A stretch of 38,763 nt of DNA from Novosphingobium indicum (GTDB lineage Bacteria; Pseudomonadota; Alphaproteobacteria; Sphingomonadales; Sphingomonadaceae). The notes under the pieces were generated by a model, which did not search any database, was not told the DNA's origin, and was given only the letters and a program-made list of their open reading frames with translations. Below, one piece after another: positions 25,191 to 32,985 of the stretch; within the stretch, counting starts at the first letter, position 1, and each line of letters starts with the position of its first letter. The position numbers and the translations under genes are program-made. The stretch lies in NCBI RefSeq assembly GCF_014645195.1, contig NZ_BMLK01000030.1, positions 1 to 38,763 of the forward strand. Direction: 5' to 3'.

Positions 25191-25769
25191 TTACCGGCTC
25201 ACACGGCCCGGGACACCGCCTGGATTACCCCTCCCTGGCGCGGTCGGGGTTAGGTTGGATGTCTCCCGAGTTTGCGAATGCTCTGGTGAAGATACCTGCG
25301 ATCTTTCGAAATCAGCTCGATCCTCGGGACGCATCAGTTTCGACGAAAACCCCTCCTGTTTGCGTTGCGCCATTTGTTCGGGCGGGGCCTTAACTTCCGC
25401 CGGCATACGCCTTAGACCCAATCTTTGGGCGGACTCCACACGGTGTTTACCGTGCTCAGCCACATATTCTCTTCCATTCCAATAGACCTTGACGAGATTT
25501 ATGGTATGACTGCCATCATTCCCGTAATACTCATGGTGGGTCTTGCCGAGCGCCTGCTCTTCAGGGGCGCCGCTGCCTCGCTTCCGGCTAAAATCTTCAT
25601 AACCGTAACCTCTTTCGACAGATTGGCACTGTATTTCGGCAAGTTGCCGGGTCCATCTATCTATATCCTCTCGAGAGTGACTATTCTGGGTGTATTGCCA
25701 ATCAGCATCTAAATCGGGTCTTTTGACCTGACTTAGATCCACTTCGAAGAAGCCTTTGTCCCAGTCCAT
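25191..25769 (-). CDS. ParB-like domain protein
   Basis: 192-aa hydrophilic protein. The central part (about residues 85-130) reads LVKVYWNGREYVAEHGKHRV then AQRLGLRRMPAEV, which resembles the ParB/Srx-like fold, with GKHRVESA in the place of the ParB GERR box. The ends are low-complexity and charged, with a Pro/Gly/Arg-rich tail. A GGGGAG ribosome site precedes the ATG. The gene ends six bases before the coupling-protein ATPase, so the two are probably made together, and the ParB-like part may recognise or process the DNA that the ATPase moves. Domain call is moderate; catalytic activity is unknown. Confidence 0.65.
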   Translation of the reverse strand: MDWDKGFFEVDLSQVKRPDLDADWQYTQNSHSREDIDRWTRQLAEIQCQSVERGYGYEDFSRKRGSGAPEEQALGKTHHEYYGNDGSHTINLVKVYWNGREYVAEHGKHRVESAQRLGLRRMPAEVKAPPEQMAQRKQEGFSSKLMRPEDRADFERSQVSSPEHSQTRETSNLTPTAPGRGNPGGVPGRVSR

Positions 25770-25786
25770 CCGGAGAGCTCCCCAAA

Positions 25787-25954
25787 CTAACCTTTGCGCT
25801 TCGCCGCTTCCACGGCAGCAGCCACACTGCTGTAGGATCCGTCATGCTTCCCATCCTTGTATAAATAGATGGATGTCGAGAAGGTACCGGAATCTTTCAC
25901 AATCTCATACTTCGAGTATTTTCCATAGATCGTTTCAACTACGGTCTTTCCCAT
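25787..25954 (-). CDS. 55-aa protein of unknown function
   Basis: Small protein beginning MGKTVVETIYGKYSKYEIVK and rich in Lys, Tyr and Ser. It has alternating beta-like segments (TFSTSIYLYKDGKHDGS) and an alpha-helical end (VAAAVEAAKRKG), suggesting a tiny folded domain. The start at 25954 is supported by AGGAG eight bases upstream; a longer reading from 25984 has no ribosome site. It lies between the kinase (33-base gap) and the ParB-like gene (17-base gap). I do not recognise it. Confidence 0.6.
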   Translation of the reverse strand: MGKTVVETIYGKYSKYEIVKDSGTFSTSIYLYKDGKHDGSYSSVAAAVEAAKRKG

Positions 25955-25987
25955 GCCTATTTCTCCTATATTTGTGAACAACATAGA

Positions 25988-27478
25988 TCATTGATTCACG
26001 ATCTGAACTTGAACAAGCCTGCCCCCATCCTCTCGAGACAGCAATATTTGCCCGCCGTCAGATAGTTTAACGCTGTCATTTATCGGAATGTCCATTTTCG
26101 CTACTGCATCGTACATCTGAGGCATACCTGTATTAACCAGATACCAGTCTCCTTGGTGTAGCTGAAAGTATCCCACTCTTTTCTTCTGCTCAGGCGAGAG
26201 CTTTTCACCTGGAAAAACAAATCGATTTACGTGCCAAGGAAACAGTGACTGACCGTCCCACACCATCAATCGATGGTTGTCGGGCTTGAAACTCCCACTG
26301 TGCCGGCTCGAGTAGAAATTCAATATTGGTAACTTTCCCTGATATGTCGTTCCACAGCACGGGCATTTCGGCTTTGTCGTGTTGTCGAACACATACCAAC
26401 CCATTTCGCATTTGTTGCTGCATGGCTGGACCATGTCGATCGTCTTTATCAGCGCATTTTCCCAGTCGCTTGCTGTCGGCCTCAAATTTGGCGAATGTAG
26501 ACCATCTATGAATGCCTTATTGAACAGGTCACTCAAGAGCGGCCCAGCAATGGTGTAGGGCATTTGAGCGGGATCGCCCCAGGGCAGCTGCGACTTCACG
26601 AGATCACCCGACTTTATGCGGTTGCTGGCGTCCGTTGGATGCTCGACGAACAATGCCTTTGCCCCCATCATCAGCTCTTCGTCCTTCGCTGCGTCGAGGT
26701 CGTGGACCTTGCCGCCACGCAATGGGTGCCGATAGAAAAGATACATATAAATAAGAACGGCAAGGGCATGTCGGTCAGTTAGAGTGGATGGCAGCTTGCG
26801 GCCTGCGTCTCCCTTGTTCAGATGCTGCGTTTCGATGACTTCTGGCGCAATGAAATCGGGAGTGCCTACGACGTCTGGCGGAAATTTATTTGGAACAACG
26901 AGACCGTCGATATCGATGATGCAGGCTCGCCCGGTAACCGGATCTACCAGCACATTCTTGTAGGAAAGATCCGAATGCGCGAGCCCAGCTGCATGAAGCC
27001 TTCTGACAGCACGACTGATAGAGAGGCAAATCTGAAGGTGGGTGAGCCAATTACCGCGTTCCTGAGACGCGAGAAACTTAGAACGGTTGGATGCGCTGGC
27101 AAACCACTTGCCCTCTTTCTCCTTGCCCTTGATACCCAAGAAATCGTTGTTGATTGAACCATGGGAAAAAAAGAAACATGAGCTGTAGACAGGAGCGACA
27201 ACGCCAAGCTTGCCGTCCTTCTCGACGATCCCGGTAGGCCAGCAAAAAAGGTCATTCCAGTATGGTCCACCTTCGCGCTGAAGTATGCCTTCACGATATT
27301 GCCCTACGATCGACTTCAGACGCTCTTGACCCTGAAAATCAAGCTTGTCCCTGAAGAACGCAACGACATAGGATTTGTCCGGGCTGAAGAAGACATCTTT
27401 CATGCCTCCTTGACCGATCATTTCATCCACATATTCCACGGGCTCCCCCGCGTGCGTTGTTAGCTTTATGATTGCCAT
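25988..27478 (-). CDS. TerY-P triad Ser/Thr protein kinase with zinc ribbon
   Basis: 496-aa protein. The kinase domain (about residues 15-345) has the glycine loop IGQGGMKDVF (21-30), catalytic loop HSDLSYKN (168-175), a DFG-equivalent IDIDG (188-192) and GTPDFIAPEV (205-214). The usual VAIK lysine is not seen; the strand reads VVAFFRDK. A zinc ribbon follows with CSNKC and KCPCCG (353-375), then a C-terminal domain ending VKLSDGGQILLSREDGG that resembles FHA folds (tentative). With the PP2C and vWA genes just upstream it forms the phosphorylation triad described for Ter systems. Start at 27478 chosen from its AGGGAAA site; a reading from 27523 overlaps the PP2C. Confidence 0.88.
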   Translation of the reverse strand: MAIIKLTTHAGEPVEYVDEMIGQGGMKDVFFSPDKSYVVAFFRDKLDFQGQERLKSIVGQYREGILQREGGPYWNDLFCWPTGIVEKDGKLGVVAPVYSSCFFFSHGSINNDFLGIKGKEKEGKWFASASNRSKFLASQERGNWLTHLQICLSISRAVRRLHAAGLAHSDLSYKNVLVDPVTGRACIIDIDGLVVPNKFPPDVVGTPDFIAPEVIETQHLNKGDAGRKLPSTLTDRHALAVLIYMYLFYRHPLRGGKVHDLDAAKDEELMMGAKALFVEHPTDASNRIKSGDLVKSQLPWGDPAQMPYTIAGPLLSDLFNKAFIDGLHSPNLRPTASDWENALIKTIDMVQPCSNKCEMGWYVFDNTTKPKCPCCGTTYQGKLPILNFYSSRHSGSFKPDNHRLMVWDGQSLFPWHVNRFVFPGEKLSPEQKKRVGYFQLHQGDWYLVNTGMPQMYDAVAKMDIPINDSVKLSDGGQILLSREDGGRLVQVQIVNQ

Positions 27479-27491
27479 GACAGTGCTTTCC

Positions 27492-29330
27492 CTATGGCAC
27501 CAAGATGGCCAATGTACGATCATCGTGGTTTCCGGCCGACCAGAAGTCCATCCAATTCAGGAACTCTTCGCGCAATGCCGTGTTGCCGCGTTCAAGACGC
27601 ACTTGTGAGGAAAGATCTTCGACCCAGAAATCTACCCAATGTTCAGGATTCGCAAAGACCACATCCGTTGCAAACTTTGGATCTGTAATTCCGTCAGTCA
27701 TCAAAGCAAATGCGGTAAATTCCTGCCGGATATCAAAAAATATTCGCTTGGCAATTTCCTCATATCCCGCAGAAAATTCAGCACGCTGCAAGAACCGGGT
27801 TTGTCCGGCAAACTCACCTCCATCGGGCGCTGTGAGCGGCATAAGATATTTCTCATTCAAGTCGAACAGAGCGGCCCCGCCATCACCAATCGCGAAGCAA
27901 CCGAAAAACCAGCCATGCGGGGTTCTCTTGCAGGCTCCGATAATCAAAGTCGTGTAGTACGCGGTAGCTTCCAAAGCGTGCTCTTGCGCTTCGGTCTCGA
28001 TTGCGACGGCTGCCTTGAACGCAGCCTGCGCCAACGATTTATAGAGTATCGACTTCAATGCAGGAGTTACCGAACCTGGACTCTCGAGATGCTTAGCGAC
28101 AAGCATTTCCAGCTCGTTTGAGACGGTCGTCTTCAGCAGGTTCGGTAGGACATCCAGGACGGTTTCAACAGCAATCTTTGAGCCGCGCCGTGATCGTTTG
28201 GCGCTGCCTGCGCCATCAGCGACTACCGCAATATGCCAATCGCCTCCTCCAAGACTTAGCATCCCGAAATCGTCATCGCGAAAACCGCCTTCGCGAGCAT
28301 GGGAACGTCCCCTCTTGCTCGCTGCGACACAGAACAATTCGCTGTCAATTTCCAGAAAAGCTTCATCGGGCTTCCAATAAGGGTCGCTTTGATCGCTTGG
28401 TTTGCTGACCCAGAGCGATTTGGGGTCGGGGATAACTGCCAGGTTCGCGACAATTTGAGTCCTAACTCCACCAATGAGCGCTTGAAAAATCAGCTTAAAA
28501 TCGCCCGCGTTGTCTAGTTTTCCCTTCACTCGCCCTTCGGACTCGAGCCATTCTAGACCGCTTCCACCGTCATCTGAGCAACTCAAGATTCGTGCACCCT
28601 CAACCCCAAGTGCCGCAGAGTAATCTGTACCGACACGCGCGTTCGGAAGATTGGTAAGAATACTCCTTGACACTATAGGTTCCGCGACGGGGGGCGACGC
28701 AGTCTCAATGCCAGGTTGAGCAGGATTAGGGTCTGGTGCGGCTTCCGTCGAGTTGGGTGCGTCTCGAGTGGTTCCGGTAGAACCATCATCTTCTTCTGAC
28801 CCGCTCCGACTTTGATCGATAGCGTGGTCGGCAATCGGGTCGAGGGAAATAGGGCTCTGCGGTAACGGTGGAGTTGGAGCAGGATTGTCGTCGATTTGTT
28901 CATCGCCTTTCGCACCAGAGTCTAATTGCGCCTCGGCAGAGCTTTGAGTAAATTGCTCCCCAATCGCCGGGGATCGAGAATTCTCACCCGCGACATCCTG
29001 GCCATCATTATTATTAGGCGGACTATCCAGACAGTCGGGTTCCGCCATTTCGCAATCATGTGGGATCAGAGCAGGCTCCGACTTTTCGTCGACCTGAGGG
29101 ACGGATGCCTCGCCCATTACTGATCCTTCCCAATAACTGGCAAGCGCCAACAAGGTACGCGCTCGGAGATCACGATCATCGCCGTCCTTCATATAGGCGT
29201 CACGGATGGTTTCCATGAACGCATTTTCGTCGGGCAATGCGTCAGCCTCTAGAGCAATGAGTTCGACTTGCCCGAGCAGGCCCTCAATGGCTTGAAGCAG
29301 CTCCTGATTGAGCGGAAGCTTCCCAGTCAT
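27492..29330 (-). CDS. PP2C-type protein phosphatase with Ig-like domain
   Basis: 612-aa protein. Residues 1-75 form a small helical domain. Residues 76-220 are an acidic, Pro/Ser/Asp-rich low-complexity linker. Residues about 225-303 resemble a He_PIG/immunoglobulin-like domain (LPNARVGTDYSAALGVEG, then GLEWLESEGRVKGKLDNAGD). The PP2C catalytic domain (about 330-612) shows FRDDDFGM, VVADGAGSAKRSRRGS (369-384), IGDGGAALFD (481-490), LMTDGITDP (543-551) and HDDRTLAIL (602-610), so the metal-binding aspartates are kept. No signal peptide or membrane helix is seen. It is the phosphatase of the TerY-P triad and overlaps the upstream TerY gene by four bases. Confidence 0.9.
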   Translation of the reverse strand: MTGKLPLNQELLQAIEGLLGQVELIALEADALPDENAFMETIRDAYMKDGDDRDLRARTLLALASYWEGSVMGEASVPQVDEKSEPALIPHDCEMAEPDCLDSPPNNNDGQDVAGENSRSPAIGEQFTQSSAEAQLDSGAKGDEQIDDNPAPTPPLPQSPISLDPIADHAIDQSRSGSEEDDGSTGTTRDAPNSTEAAPDPNPAQPGIETASPPVAEPIVSRSILTNLPNARVGTDYSAALGVEGARILSCSDDGGSGLEWLESEGRVKGKLDNAGDFKLIFQALIGGVRTQIVANLAVIPDPKSLWVSKPSDQSDPYWKPDEAFLEIDSELFCVAASKRGRSHAREGGFRDDDFGMLSLGGGDWHIAVVADGAGSAKRSRRGSKIAVETVLDVLPNLLKTTVSNELEMLVAKHLESPGSVTPALKSILYKSLAQAAFKAAVAIETEAQEHALEATAYYTTLIIGACKRTPHGWFFGCFAIGDGGAALFDLNEKYLMPLTAPDGGEFAGQTRFLQRAEFSAGYEEIAKRIFFDIRQEFTAFALMTDGITDPKFATDVVFANPEHWVDFWVEDLSSQVRLERGNTALREEFLNWMDFWSAGNHDDRTLAILVP

Positions 29331-30400
29331 CCTCTTTGCCTTCCGATCTTTAGCTCATCACCTGCTGAGGTTGAACCATACATGCCTGTGTTCCCACACC
29401 ATGGACACGTTTGTGGCCCTTCCCCTTCAACACAATGAATCTTGCCACAGGCGCAGATCGCCATTCCGAAAGGCGCGTTGCAATGAGGACAGTTAGGTTG
29501 GCCGGCGAGCTCATCCGAGGTGACTGACTGCTCCGTGGATTTCTCATCAGAAAGCTCAAAGTAGCTATTCTTCACTTGAACAGCACCGGACAAGGCATAC
29601 CGCTTGGTCCGGAAGAGCCGGGACAGTTCCGTATCAGAAGTCTCGATTTCGCCAAAGTGGCGTTCGTATTTGACAAGATAGGGCAACTTGCTTTTTGAGC
29701 ACTTGCCTATGAACACAGCAAACCGGTCGTCAATGCCGGTGTCAGGAGATATTACGTGTGGCCTCTCGATCCTTTCGAGAAGGCCCTCACGCCCTTTCGC
29801 CAGATTCACACCACGGTCTTGCCCTGCCTGCACACTGCTCACAAGACTTCCAATCGACCTGGTGATCCAGTCGATCAGATGTGTGAAGGCTTCCGGGGCT
29901 TTGTCGTCAAACACCATGACATCGTCTGTCAGGCGCTTCAGCATAGCATGGTCAGCCCCACCTCCAACCGAAACCGCGACCAAGTTGACTCGGCTCCTAA
30001 AATCCTGGTTCCATCGCAGCTCGGCGGCCGATGTGTTGTCGGTAGGATGCCCGTCCGTAAGAAGGAAGATAAAGGGTTGCCAGTCGCCCTTGCGTTCCGC
30101 AGTGGTCTTGACGAGGTTTCGATCCATTTCAGTCATGATGTGATCGAGCGCCAAACCAAGGGATGTTCCTCCGCCAACCGGCAATTCTGGCGTATGAAAG
30201 GACGGCAGCTCGGTCAGAGGCATTATGGTCTTTGCCTTGCCAGCAAATACAACGACAGAAACAAAAGCCGTTTCCAACGCATAGGGATCGGTCCGCAAGC
30301 GCCTGATTGTTTCGCCAATGCCGTCCTGCAGCATGTGCAGGTTCTGTCCTGCCATGGATTCAGACACATCGACCAGGAAATAGATTGGAAGCCTGCGCAT
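29327..30400 (-). CDS. terY: TerY-like vWA protein with C-terminal zinc ribbon
   Basis: 357-aa cytoplasmic protein. The vWA domain (about residues 4-185) has an intact MIDAS: DVSES (11-15), GGGTSLG (threonine 79) and LLTDG (113-117). The C-terminal part (about 225-340) is a TerY-C metal-binding region ending in a cysteine cluster CPHC, CACGKIHC, CPWC (304-335). This long TerY with zinc ribbon is the adaptor of the TerY-P triad, expected to bring together the kinase and phosphatase. Its stop overlaps the PP2C start, and its ATG is eight bases after the next vWA gene. Confidence 0.9.
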   Translation of the reverse strand: MRRLPIYFLVDVSESMAGQNLHMLQDGIGETIRRLRTDPYALETAFVSVVVFAGKAKTIMPLTELPSFHTPELPVGGGTSLGLALDHIMTEMDRNLVKTTAERKGDWQPFIFLLTDGHPTDNTSAAELRWNQDFRSRVNLVAVSVGGGADHAMLKRLTDDVMVFDDKAPEAFTHLIDWITRSIGSLVSSVQAGQDRGVNLAKGREGLLERIERPHVISPDTGIDDRFAVFIGKCSKSKLPYLVKYERHFGEIETSDTELSRLFRTKRYALSGAVQVKNSYFELSDEKSTEQSVTSDELAGQPNCPHCNAPFGMAICACGKIHCVEGEGPQTCPWCGNTGMYGSTSAGDELKIGRQRG

Positions 30401-30408
30401 GGAATTTC

Positions 30409-31047
30409 CTAGAATACGAGTTGGATTTCTGGAGGAGCTGGAGGCAATGGTGCGGCCTCAGAGGCACCCATGGAGCGGCTCCCGCCAGAGATGGCCGATG
30501 AAATCCACTTAAAGAAGCTGCTGAAAGTTGCGCTGTCCATCGTATCCAATGCGACCACGTGATCGCACAGAGGCCTCAAATCATCTTGCTTTGCCTTTGG
30601 CCCGGCAACACAGCCGATTATGTTGGCAAATCCGATCGACCTGATTTTCGGGCACTCCTGCTCATATGCCTGGATATCCGAAGGCTTGCCGTCCGTCATA
30701 ACAAACAGAAATGGGGCCCAATCCCCCTTTTGCTCTGCAGTCGAACGAATGAGCTCGTTTCTGACCCGCTGCCCCAATGTGTTCAGGGCTAACCCCAGAT
30801 GCGTAGGGCCCGACTCAGGAGTGACGATCTGTGGAACCTGGAGCTCATCAAGGGCGGTGAGCGGCAGGACGACATTCGCATCAGCATCGAAGGTAATGAT
30901 GCTTACAAACACCGATTCAAGGGCGTGAGGATCCTGCCTTAACGCGCTAACCATTGAGCTGATGCCGGTATTAACAGCCTCGATCGGTTCGCCACGCATT
31001 GAGCCTGAGGTGTCAAGTAGCAGATAGACCGGTAATCTTCTCACCAT
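30409..31047 (-). CDS. TerY-like vWA protein (second copy)
   Basis: 212-aa vWA protein beginning MVRRLPVYLLLDTSGSMRGE, with MIDAS DTSGS (11-15), a threonine in GPTHLG and VMTDGKPSD. After the vWA domain (about residue 185) comes a short linker and a proline-rich tail PLPPAPPEIQLVF that closely parallels the tail of the next gene upstream. It lacks a zinc ribbon. Proteins of this size are typical TerY (about 210 aa). Gaps of 8 and 22 bases to its neighbours mark it as part of the same operon. Confidence 0.9.
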   Translation of the reverse strand: MVRRLPVYLLLDTSGSMRGEPIEAVNTGISSMVSALRQDPHALESVFVSIITFDADANVVLPLTALDELQVPQIVTPESGPTHLGLALNTLGQRVRNELIRSTAEQKGDWAPFLFVMTDGKPSDIQAYEQECPKIRSIGFANIIGCVAGPKAKQDDLRPLCDHVVALDTMDSATFSSFFKWISSAISGGSRSMGASEAAPLPPAPPEIQLVF

Positions 31048-31069
31048 TTATTCTCCGCAAACAGCTGAC

Positions 31070-31705
31070 TCACACCAAGTTGATTTCGGGCGGAGGTGGC
31101 GGGAGCTCGCTCAGTTGTGTGGATTCGGTCTTGTTGAGATCGACCTTCTTCGACGAGGTCGAGATGCTGGCCGAGACCCACTTGAAGAAGGCCCCGATCG
31201 AGCTGCTATCAGCCGTATCAAGCGACACGACCACTTCAGTGATCTGCTTGAGGATGCTCGTATCTGCATGTGGTCCTGCGGCGCAGGCGATCACCATTCC
31301 GGTCTTGACCTTCCTGAATTCATCCAATCCGCGTTGCCAGTCATCGGTTGGCTGACCATCGGTCATCAAGAAGACTAGCGGCTTCCAATCGCCTTTTGTC
31401 TCCGCAGTAGCCTTTTCCACTTCACGTTCGATACATTCTTTCACTACTTTCAAAGCATCGCCCAGCGATGTGGTCGAGCCAGGCTGAATGTCTGGTGGCT
31501 GAAAGGACACCAGCTCGGTCAGAGGCACGACTTGTCTGGCTGAATCATCAAAAGTCACGACACTGAGAAATGCAGTCTCAAGAGCGTAAGGATCCGTTCG
31601 GAGTGTACTCACCAGCATCTGCATGCCGTTGCGCACCGCCTCGATGGGTTCGCCATTCATCGACCCAGAGACGTCAAGGACAAGGTAGACAGGTAGTCTG
31701 CGCAT
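31070..31705 (-). CDS. TerY-like vWA protein (third copy)
   Basis: 211-aa vWA protein beginning MRRLPVYLVLDVSGSMNGEP, with MIDAS DVSGS (11-15), GSTTSLG and FLMTDGQPTDD. It ends with the tail ELPPPPPEINLV. It is clearly a paralogue of the other two vWA proteins, and closest in layout to the one at 30409-31047. It lies 22 bases upstream of that gene and 21 bases downstream of a TerD gene, at the junction between the TerD set and the phosphorylation set. Confidence 0.9.
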   Translation of the reverse strand: MRRLPVYLVLDVSGSMNGEPIEAVRNGMQMLVSTLRTDPYALETAFLSVVTFDDSARQVVPLTELVSFQPPDIQPGSTTSLGDALKVVKECIEREVEKATAETKGDWKPLVFLMTDGQPTDDWQRGLDEFRKVKTGMVIACAAGPHADTSILKQITEVVVSLDTADSSSIGAFFKWVSASISTSSKKVDLNKTESTQLSELPPPPPEINLV

Positions 31706-31726
31706 TCAATTTCCCCCTATAATCAA

Positions 31727-32305
31727 TTAGGCAACCTCGATGCCAAACTGTTCACATATTGCACGTAATCCGCCCGAATAGCCTTGGCCGACGGCTCTGA
31801 ATTTCCATTCTCCCGACCTACGGTAGACTTCGCCAAAGAGCATAGCCGTCTCCACAGAATAATCCTCTGAAAGATCGTATCGGGCAATTTCCTTATCCGT
31901 TTCATCATTTACTATTCGAATAAAGGCATTTCGCACCTGACCAAAGTTCTGCCTCCTCGACTCGGCATCATGTATGGTCACGGCAATTGCAACCACTTCA
32001 ACCTCAGCGGGGACGCGCTCAAGATCAATCTTGATGGCTTCGTCATCTCCGTCCCCCTCGCCAGTGATATTATCGCCGGTATGCTCGACTGAACCATCAG
32101 GTGAGGTGAGATTGTTGTAAAAAACGAAGCAATCTTCTGATAACACCTTGTGATCCTTGCCGAGGAGCAAGGCAGAAGCGTCAAGATCAAAGTCGGCTCC
32201 GTCACTTGAGCGCGCATCCCAACCCAACCCAACCAGAATCCGCCTTAGCCCAGGCTCCGATTGCGAAAGCGAAACGTTTCCGCCTTTTTCGAGAGAGATC
32301 GCCAT
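31727..32305 (-). CDS. terD: TerD-family calcium-binding stress protein
   Basis: 192-aa TerD-domain protein beginning MAISLEKGGNVSLSQSEPGL. The calcium-binding signature is complete: DFDLDASALLL (about residues 38-48), FYNNLTSPDG, HTGDNITGEGDGDDE and the C-terminal AMLFGEVYRRSGEWKFRAVG. TerD proteins are cytosolic, bind two calcium ions and are thought to assemble under the membrane with TerC-type proteins and to link to vWA partners. It is one of three TerD paralogues here. The next gene downstream is a TerY vWA protein. Confidence 0.92.
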   Translation of the reverse strand: MAISLEKGGNVSLSQSEPGLRRILVGLGWDARSSDGADFDLDASALLLGKDHKVLSEDCFVFYNNLTSPDGSVEHTGDNITGEGDGDDEAIKIDLERVPAEVEVVAIAVTIHDAESRRQNFGQVRNAFIRIVNDETDKEIARYDLSEDYSVETAMLFGEVYRRSGEWKFRAVGQGYSGGLRAICEQFGIEVA

Positions 32306-32347
32306 ATAATTACCTCAATATTTTCCACTTTGCTCAAAATGTCTGAC

Positions 32348-32929
32348 TCAGAGGCTTGCAACCACTGCAGGAACCATGTCGATCGGTGTGCGACCGTTTG
32401 CAGGATTACCGATCGCGTGGATCTTCCACTCCCCATTGTGTCGATAAATGCGTGACATGATCATGCCAGTGTGACGTCCGGAATCGCTAATATCGTACCT
32501 GACTAGTTCTCTACCCGTGCGGTTTTCTACGACACGACAATAGGCATTCGCGATCTGATCGAATGTGTGTCCCTCATATGAGCTCACAATGAAGACGAGG
32601 GACTTAATTTCGGACGGCATTTGGTCAAGATTGACGATAATTGCCTCATCATCTCCATCGCCCTCGCCTGTCCGATTGTCGCCGGTGTGGACAATGAGAC
32701 CGCCCACCCCATTTAGGTTGTTATAAAAAATGACATCAATCAGCTCTCCAGCCTCGTCAAAAACTAGGCACGACGCATCAAGATCGATCTCATCGGACCC
32801 GCCAAGAAGGCCGCTAAGAAAGCCGCCCTTTTTAGCCACATCCCAGCCGAGGCCCATAAAGATTTGGGACAGGTTCGCGCTCTCCTTGGTTAAACTTACC
32901 TTCTGCCCCTTCTCAAGTGAGATACTCAT
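32348..32929 (-). CDS. TerD-family protein with GGFLSGLLGG insertion (TerZ/TerX-like)
   Basis: 193-aa TerD-domain protein beginning MSISLEKGQKVSLTKES. It has a hydrophobic glycine-rich insertion KKGGFLSGLLGGSDE (about residues 33-47) just before IDLDASCLVFD, an arrangement seen in TerX/TerZ-type members. HTGDNRTGEGDGDDE is intact, and the C-terminal part has MIMSRIYRHNGEWKIHAIG. The insertion might touch membrane or a partner. It lies 42 bases upstream of the terD gene on the same strand. Confidence 0.9.
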   Translation of the reverse strand: MSISLEKGQKVSLTKESANLSQIFMGLGWDVAKKGGFLSGLLGGSDEIDLDASCLVFDEAGELIDVIFYNNLNGVGGLIVHTGDNRTGEGDGDDEAIIVNLDQMPSEIKSLVFIVSSYEGHTFDQIANAYCRVVENRTGRELVRYDISDSGRHTGMIMSRIYRHNGEWKIHAIGNPANGRTPIDMVPAVVASL

Positions 32930-32985
32930 TCCTCTGTCTCCGTAAGATATTTGATAGTAATTTACGAACGCATCACAAAACGACT

